From assembly GCA_045603585.1 (NCBI GenBank), contig JAZUMK010000008.1, positions 1 to 19,773 of the forward strand: 19,773 nt of DNA, written 5' to 3'. Shown one piece after another: positions 15,827 through 19,773 of this stretch. Below the pieces are notes generated by a model. It did not search any database, was not told where the DNA came from, and saw only the letters and a program-made list of their open reading frames with translations. Both the position numbers and the translations under genes were made by a program. Each line of letters begins with the position of its first letter. Positions within the stretch are counted from its first letter, which is position 1. The DNA comes from SFEL01 sp045603585 (GTDB lineage: Bacteria; Bacillota; Clostridia; Christensenellales; CAG-138).

Positions 15827-16753
15827 ATGAATCCCGCAATAAAATTTTTCATCCCTACGGAGGATCCCCGCCTGATGTATTGCCTTGACAATATCGACAA
15901 TATAAAAAACACCGTTCGCCCTAAAAAGACCGCCCATGTATACGTTCCCTACAACTGCGGACGCAAATGTCCCTTCTGCGAATCCAGACTCATGTACGAT
16001 ACCATGGATACCTCCTTGGACAAGACTCTGGACGTGCTCAAGCGCATTGCGGATTCCGACATTGAGGACATCATGATAACCGGCGGCGAGCCCTGCGCCG
16101 ATCTTGGCGCCCTTTCCAAAATGCTGGAGGTGCTCAAGCATAAGATCGTTTATGTAAATACCCTCTTCCCCTCTGAAACCGCAGCGGATATCGCAAGGCT
16201 GTTTGATGAGGAGTACACCTGCGTTAAGGGCATAAACGTATCCCGCCACTGCAATTCATATGAAAAGGATGCCGCTTTCCTCTACGCCCCTGCAGAGGAC
16301 AGCATACTGGGCAGCCTGAAGGTGCCCGTTCGCATAAACTGCGTGATCCAGAATAAAGAAGCTTCCGCAGAATGGGTGGATTCCGTCGTAAAGCGCTGGG
16401 AAGCTCAGTATCTGCGCAAGAACAATCTTGAGCTGCATTTCCGCGAGGACTTCAATAAAGTAACCGCAGAAAACCTCCACGTGCAGGACAGCCCCTTCCT
16501 CAAGACCCTCTGCGAAAACTATCGCTACCACTACTACAATATGGGTACTTCCTTTGACGACGTATCCTTCCTGGCAGATTCCGGCATGACCGTGTACTAC
16601 CACAAGATACTGCCTTACAGCATCTGCAAAATAGGCCCCCTCACCATACTCCACGAGATGGTGGTATTCCCGGACGGCGACGTATGCACTGACTGGAATC
16701 AGAGCAAGGAAGGCCTTGAGCAGTACTGTGAATGGGTAAACTTCAAGCTCTAA
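15827..16753 (+). CDS. Radical SAM protein of unknown function
   Basis: This 308-residue protein carries the radical SAM signature as NCGRKCPFC (C44, C48, C51, a CxxxCxxC motif that binds a [4Fe-4S] cluster) and the SAM-contacting ITGGEP (84-89). The later part has VNVS-like and RINCVIQN strands of the partial barrel. Near the C-terminus VVFPDGDVCTDWNQS resembles the end strand of MoaA/SPASM-type enzymes, but there is no second cysteine cluster of SPASM type. The ATG has an AGGAT ribosome site about 7 bases upstream. It is monocistronic with its own promoter and terminator. I cannot name its substrate. It is too long and lacks the N-terminal pattern to be the NrdD activase. Confidence 0.88.
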   Translation: MNPAIKFFIPTEDPRLMYCLDNIDNIKNTVRPKKTAHVYVPYNCGRKCPFCESRLMYDTMDTSLDKTLDVLKRIADSDIEDIMITGGEPCADLGALSKMLEVLKHKIVYVNTLFPSETAADIARLFDEEYTCVKGINVSRHCNSYEKDAAFLYAPAEDSILGSLKVPVRINCVIQNKEASAEWVDSVVKRWEAQYLRKNNLELHFREDFNKVTAENLHVQDSPFLKTLCENYRYHYYNMGTSFDDVSFLADSGMTVYYHKILPYSICKIGPLTILHEMVVFPDGDVCTDWNQSKEGLEQYCEWVNFKL

Positions 16754-16767
16754 ATAAAACCGCACAA

Positions 16768-16800
16768 AAAACGGAGAGGCAATCGCTTCTCCGTTTTATT
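16768..16800. terminator. Bidirectional intrinsic terminator between the radical SAM gene and the redox operon
   Basis: A 10-bp perfect stem (AAAACGGAGA at 16768-16777 with 16788-16797), extended by inner pairs, has T-runs on both strands (TTTTATTATT on plus, TTTTTTG on minus). Confidence 0.9.
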
Positions 16801-16812
16801 ATTGCTTTAAAT

Positions 16813-17721
16813 TTATGCCTGTTCCGCGGAAGGACGGCGCTTTCTTCTGCCCTTGAGGCTTGCGTCCATTTTAAGGGCGGAGTGGGGACAGACGGTTATG
16901 CATTTGCCGCAGCGTATGCAGTCATCCGAGTTGGGCTCTTTGTATACCGGAATATCCAGTCCGCAGGCCTTCTGACATGCACCGCAGGAAGTGCAGCGGC
17001 TCTTGCTTACCTTTATGCGAACCAGAGATACGGGGTTCATCAGGCCGTATATTGCGCCCAGCGGGCAGAGATATCTGCAGAAGGGTCTGAACATCAGCAC
17101 AGAACCCACCAGTATCACCACCAGCACAAACATCTTCCAGGTAAACAGCCAGCCCAGTACGCTCCTCAGATCCTCATTTAGGGCGATAAGAGGCAAACCG
17201 CCTATCATTGTGCCGGAGGGGCATATCCATTTGCAGAACCAGGGGCTGCCCACGCCAAATTCTCCCTTGGCGAAAAGGGGCAGTATGATGCACATCACAA
17301 CCAGCACCACATAACGCAGCTTGCGGAGGTACTTTTCGCCGGGCAGACGGCGCACCTTTTTCTTTGGGGGGATCTTAAAGAACAGATCCTGTATCCAGCC
17401 GAAGGGGCACAGGAAGCCGCACACTATACGTCCGCACAGGGCGCCTATGGTGATAAGAGTGCCTATAACATAAAACGGGAAACCGCTCACTCTGCCTGCA
17501 AAGGCATTCTGCAGCGAACCCATGGGGCAGGCACCCCATGCGCCAGGGCAGGAATAGCAGTTTAGTCCGGGCACGCATACGCTTTTGACATTGCCCTGAT
17601 AAATGGTGCCGTTTATAAAGCCGGAAGCATAGCTGTTTGTAAGCAGCGTCCAGCAGGCCTGAATGTACATTCTGGCCTTAAACAGAGGGTAATTTTTCTT
17701 TTTCTTCTTATCCAAGGCCAA
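16813..17721 (-). CDS. NapH/MauN-like membrane polyferredoxin (4Fe-4S binding protein)
   Basis: This 302-residue membrane protein has about five hydrophobic segments and paired cysteine motifs in the loops (CYSCPGAWGACP at 55-66, CGFLCP at 101-106, CKWICP at 163-168, CRYLCP at 215-220). It ends in a two-cluster ferredoxin domain (C243, C246, C249, C253; C268, C271, C274, C278) and a basic tail. Relatives of the NapH/NosR type move electrons between cytoplasmic or quinone donors and extracytoplasmic acceptors. The start is a TTG at 17721 or 17715; GGAG lies 4 or 10 bases before these, so the choice is open. It overlaps the CXXC gene. I infer that it feeds electrons to the selenothioredoxin-like lipoprotein of the same operon. 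Confidence 0.88.
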   Translation of the reverse strand: MALDKKKKKNYPLFKARMYIQACWTLLTNSYASGFINGTIYQGNVKSVCVPGLNCYSCPGAWGACPMGSLQNAFAGRVSGFPFYVIGTLITIGALCGRIVCGFLCPFGWIQDLFFKIPPKKKVRRLPGEKYLRKLRYVVLVVMCIILPLFAKGEFGVGSPWFCKWICPSGTMIGGLPLIALNEDLRSVLGWLFTWKMFVLVVILVGSVLMFRPFCRYLCPLGAIYGLMNPVSLVRIKVSKSRCTSCGACQKACGLDIPVYKEPNSDDCIRCGKCITVCPHSALKMDASLKGRRKRRPSAEQA

Positions 17722-17848
17722 TACACTCCATGCAGATCATAATTGCTTTTTGCAGAACAGCGGCAACCTCGCCCCTTATCGCACCTATCACGATAAAGGA
17801 TATACCCACTGCCAGCAGCACCAATGAGTAAATACTACGCTTTTTCAT
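17708..17848 (-). CDS. CD1871A-like CXXC-motif micro-protein
   Basis: This is a 46-residue protein: MKKRSIYSLVLLAVGISFIV, then IGAIRGEVAAVLQKA, then IMICMECIGLG. It has a basic start, one membrane helix (about 6-23), the conserved RGEVA stretch, and a C-terminal CxxC (Cys-Met-Glu-Cys) followed by IGLG. This pattern matches the family named after C. difficile CD1871A, which I recall beside TlpA-like and 4Fe-4S genes. The ATG has GGTGAT 5-6 bases upstream and lies inside the end of the lipoprotein gene (14-base overlap). Its stop lies inside the start of the polyferredoxin gene, so all three are translationally linked. A small redox shuttle or assembly subunit is a reasonable guess; the function is unknown. 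Confidence 0.82.
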   Translation of the reverse strand: MKKRSIYSLVLLAVGISFIVIGAIRGEVAAVLQKAIMICMECIGLG

Positions 17849-19007
17849 GTATCACCGTCTCAATAATATTTATCCACTCCTGCTTGCTCTTAGCTCCGTG
17901 AATAACCGTAAGCAAGCGGCCTTTTGAATCGTAAAACTTGGTTGTAGGCACAACCTTTACCCCTGCCAGCATGGTATTTGCAACGCTTCTGGTATAGGTA
18001 AGGTTGGTAAATTTACCGCCGGACTCAACAAAGAGCTCCTTTGCCTTGTCTGCGGAGGGAGACCCTGAGGGTACATCCGCGGACAGACCGATTATGCTGA
18101 AGCCTGTCCCCTTATATTCATAAGCTATATCTGAGAGATCACTCATCTCTTGCAGGCAGCTCACTCAGGTCTGTGTCCATATATTCACCATAGTGAGGCC
18201 ATTTCGCGAGAAAAGGCTGTCACTTACGGTATCGCCGTCCAGCGTGGTGGTTTCGAACTTTATTCCCTCGGAAGATCCCTCATATTTGATGGAGACCTTG
18301 CTGTATTTGCTTGAATAGGGAGTTTTTCCTACCTTCTTTGCTCCGGGAGTAGGAGTGGGTTCGGATTTTCCCTCTTCCTTCTTGTTCTCCTTATCGTCTT
18401 GCTTTTTATCTTCCTTCTTGTCGTCTTCTTCTTTTTGGGGCCTGTTTACAGGCTTGGGAGTGGGAGTGGGTGCCACTTCTCCTGTATAGAAATCATCCTT
18501 GCGTACAAAGCCGATGTAATCAACGCCGTCTTCCGTATACCGGGCATAATACCAATCGCCGGTTATTCCCAGCAGGTAAAACTCCTTGCCCCATGTATCC
18601 TCCACCTTTTTTACGATGTTGTCATCCTCGGCGGATTTATCCGGTCTTACCCTCATATAGATGGAGCTGTCCGTTGCATAGGCGGTTATTTCCTCGGAAT
18701 AGCTGATATTAACGCCGGGATAGCTGACAGCAGGCTCCGGTGTAGCAATTTCGCCCAAGCTTATGGGTACATATGTGCCGTCTTCGCCATATTTTTCTAT
18801 ATACTCCTGCTCGCTCCGGAGATAGCCGGCATCCGGAAGCTCTGCAGGCTTAAAAATGTTATCCTCCACCTCGCTCTGAACATGCTCGGCTTCCGGCAGT
18901 TCTGCAGGCGCATCGGCACAGCCCATGGTACACAAACAAGCTGCGGCCATAGCGGCCGTCAGCACTCTGCGTCCATATGCGCGAATTTTAATCAATTCAG
19001 CCCTCAA
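17835..19007 (-). CDS. Putative selenocysteine-containing TlpA/thioredoxin-like SH3 lipoprotein (in-frame TGA at 18165-18167)
   Basis: Read through one in-frame TGA, this is a 390-residue protein ending in TAG. It has a lipoprotein signal peptide (lipobox TMGC, Cys30), a short duplicated PAELP[ED]A segment (34-60), an SH3-type domain (about 105-175), a Pro/Thr and Lys/Glu/Asp-rich linker (180-225), and a TlpA-like thioredoxin domain (about 248-390). The frame before the TGA ends MVNIWTQT and continues VSCLQEMSDL, so residue 281 sits where family members have the first Cys of WxxxCxxC; the partner is Cys284, and the cis-proline is in VVPTT. I infer selenocysteine (UxxC) and extracytoplasmic redox activity. 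The TTG at 19005-19007 has GGGAGG 5 bases upstream; the ATG at 19067 lies inside the promoter. Alternatives are a nonsense mutation or sequencing error. Confidence 0.8.
18123..18161 (-). promoter_or_regulatory. Candidate bacterial SECIS element
   Basis: Numbering from the base after UGA, AGAGAU (15-20) pairs with AUCUCU (26-31) around the loop GAGUG, which begins with G, 21 bases after the UGA. Below it CUG (10-12) pairs with CAG (32-34), and AGCU (4-7) with AGCU (39-42). Distance, stem length and a loop-start G fit the general bacterial SECIS pattern read by SelB. Confidence 0.65.
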
Positions 19008-19043
19008 AAGGCCCTCCCGATGATAATAACATTTCCTAAACTG

Positions 19044-19072
19044 ATTATAGTGTTTAACAAATTCCATGTCAA
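19044..19072 (-). promoter_or_regulatory. Consensus promoter of the redox operon
   Basis: On the minus strand TTGACA (19067-19072), exactly 17 bases, then TATAAT (19044-19049) is a perfect sigma-A consensus. Transcription would begin near 19037, about 30 bases before the TTG start, which rules out the more upstream ATG at 19067. Confidence 0.9.
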
Positions 19073-19076
19073 CAAA

Positions 19077-19093
19077 CCCAAGGATACCTTGAG
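19077..19093 (-). terminator. Weak terminator-like hairpin after mntP
   Basis: A 7-bp stem including one G-U pair (19077-19083 with 19087-19093) and a 3-base loop is followed on the minus strand by only TTTG. It lies 22 bases past the mntP stop and overlaps nothing else; termination would be inefficient. Confidence 0.3.
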
Positions 19094-19115
19094 CAAAGTT
19101 AACACGCAGGTCACA

Positions 19116-19682
19116 TTAAAGGGCTATTACTCCCAGATGCTCCAGAAGTATCTTTGTGCCCAGCAGTATGAGAATAATGCCGCCCACAAGCTCTGCCTTG
19201 GCTTTGTACTTTGCGCCGAATACGCTGCCCACCTTTACACCCAGCATGGACAGGAAGAAAGTAGTAACGCCGATAAGGCTTACCGCAGGAACAATATCAA
19301 CGGTAAGAAACGCAAAGGTTATGCCTACCGCCAACGCGTCAATGCTGGTAGCCACAGCCATGGTGAACATCTCTTTAAAGGCGAGGCAGCCGCAGGCACA
19401 TTCCTCCTCGTCCGACCTTGATTCCTTTATCATATTCAATCCTATAAGACCCAGCAGAGCAAATGCTATCCAATGATCCACAGACTGTATGGCATCGCTG
19501 AAGCTATAGCCCAGAAGATATCCTATCAGGGGCATGAGGGCCTGAAAGCCGCCAAACCACAGCCCCACTATGCCCGCATTCTTCAGGCTTATCCGCTCCA
19601 TGGCAAGGCCCTTGCATACGGCCACCGCAAATGCATCCATGGAAAGCCCTATTGCCAATATGAAAAGTTCGCCGATACCCAT
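19116..19682 (-). CDS. mntP: Manganese efflux pump MntP
   Basis: This 188-residue, six-helix membrane protein of the MntP (DUF204) family exports Mn(II) to prevent its toxicity. The duplicated metal-site motif is visible: GLSMDAFAVAVCKG (12-25) in the first helix and ATSIDALAVGITFA in the fourth, each with the conserved aspartate. A cysteine-containing acidic loop (SDEEECACGC) lies between the halves. The length fits the family when the ATG at 19680-19682 is used; the open frame continues upstream to 19745 but that stretch forms a terminator-like hairpin. AAGGAT lies about 10 bases upstream. The leader is cut by the window edge. Confidence 0.93.
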   Translation of the reverse strand: MGIGELFILAIGLSMDAFAVAVCKGLAMERISLKNAGIVGLWFGGFQALMPLIGYLLGYSFSDAIQSVDHWIAFALLGLIGLNMIKESRSDEEECACGCLAFKEMFTMAVATSIDALAVGITFAFLTVDIVPAVSLIGVTTFFLSMLGVKVGSVFGAKYKAKAELVGGIILILLGTKILLEHLGVIAL

Positions 19683-19701
19683 AACATATACATCCTTATA
19701 T

Positions 19702-19727
19702 AAAAAATCCGGGAGCATCCGCACCCG
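19702..19727 (-). terminator. Terminator-like hairpin in the mntP leader
   Basis: CGGG (19710-19713) and GC pair with GC and CCCG (19724-19727) around GGAT with one symmetric mismatch, followed on the minus strand by GATTTTTTA. It ends about 20 bases before mntP, so it is either the end of an upstream gene's transcript or the expression platform of a metal-responsive leader. Confidence 0.55.
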
Positions 19728-19773
19728 AAACAGTCCAGGCATCATGACGCTTTATACCCTGTATGCCCAGAAT

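Noticed and set aside
15827..16753. Radical SAM gene as the NrdG activase for NrdD
   Set aside because: At 308 residues it is much longer than typical NrdG, lacks the NrdG N-terminal pattern, and is far from nrdD on the opposite strand with its own control signals.
17835..18164. Separate 109-residue gene starting at the GTG after the TGA
   Set aside because: There is no ribosome site before the GTG, and the product would lack the beginning of the thioredoxin fold. In-phase continuity with the upstream frame is the better explanation.
17835..19007. Simple pseudogene or sequencing error in the thioredoxin gene
   Set aside because: Not excluded, but less likely: there is a single change at precisely the redox cysteine, an otherwise intact frame, a SECIS-like fold, intact overlapping partner genes and a consensus promoter.
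19683..19773. yybP-ykoY manganese riboswitch called as a feature
   Set aside because: Only the terminator-like end is visible. The aptamer landmarks I know are absent from the visible part, so it is left as a finding to test.
1..19773. CRISPR arrays, tRNA/rRNA genes, insertion sequences, attachment sites
   Set aside because: I read all gaps and saw no repeat-spacer pattern, cloverleaf-like sequence, transposase fragment or flanking duplication.

Overview
The window looks like chromosomal DNA from a low-oxygen, probably gut-associated Clostridia-type Bacillota. This is an inference from several features: a class III (oxygen-sensitive) ribonucleotide reductase, a CD1871A-type CXXC micro-protein, Shine-Dalgarno-led genes with several TTG starts, sigma-A-type promoters, lipoprotein signal peptides, and an MsmX/UgpC-type ATPase with a lysine-rich insert. 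There are 17 protein-coding genes, one of them cut by the left edge. I see no tRNA, rRNA, CRISPR array, insertion sequence or prophage.

Layout. 1-2354 (minus): the start of a D-Ala-D-Ala ligase gene, then a pfkA / threonine-aldolase-like pair behind a good promoter. 2544-3977 (plus): a MATE exporter, ending in a bidirectional terminator. 4028-6088 (minus): nrdD, with a probable pair of NrdR boxes. 6256-8130 (plus): a large GT-C-like membrane protein whose promoter suggests a leaderless mRNA. 8178-15436 (minus): a maltodextrin-type cluster that reads, in transcription order, ABC ATPase, terminator, LacI-family regulator, lipoprotein binding protein, two permeases, 4-alpha-glucanotransferase. 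It carries several palindromes and hairpins at its control points. 15827-16753 (plus): an orphan radical SAM protein.

The most notable part is 16813-19007 (minus), a tight three-gene operon with overlapping ends: an SH3/thioredoxin (TlpA-like) lipoprotein, a 46-residue CXXC membrane micro-protein, and a NapH-like polyferredoxin membrane protein. The lipoprotein reading frame is interrupted once, by a TGA exactly where the first cysteine of the thioredoxin CXXC motif belongs. The RNA just after that TGA can fold into a bacterial SECIS-like hairpin. I read this as a selenoprotein with a UxxC active site on the outer face of the membrane. The polyferredoxin and CXXC proteins would be its likely electron supply, which is an inference. 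An automatic annotation would split it into two hypothetical fragments or call it a pseudogene. The window ends with a MntP manganese exporter (19116-19682) behind a terminator-like hairpin.

How the genes fit together. The sugar cluster imports and rearranges alpha-glucans, and pfkA feeds glycolysis. NrdD makes deoxynucleotides without oxygen. The redox operon probably handles extracytoplasmic thiols or oxidants. The remaining genes are single-function neighbours with no obvious link.
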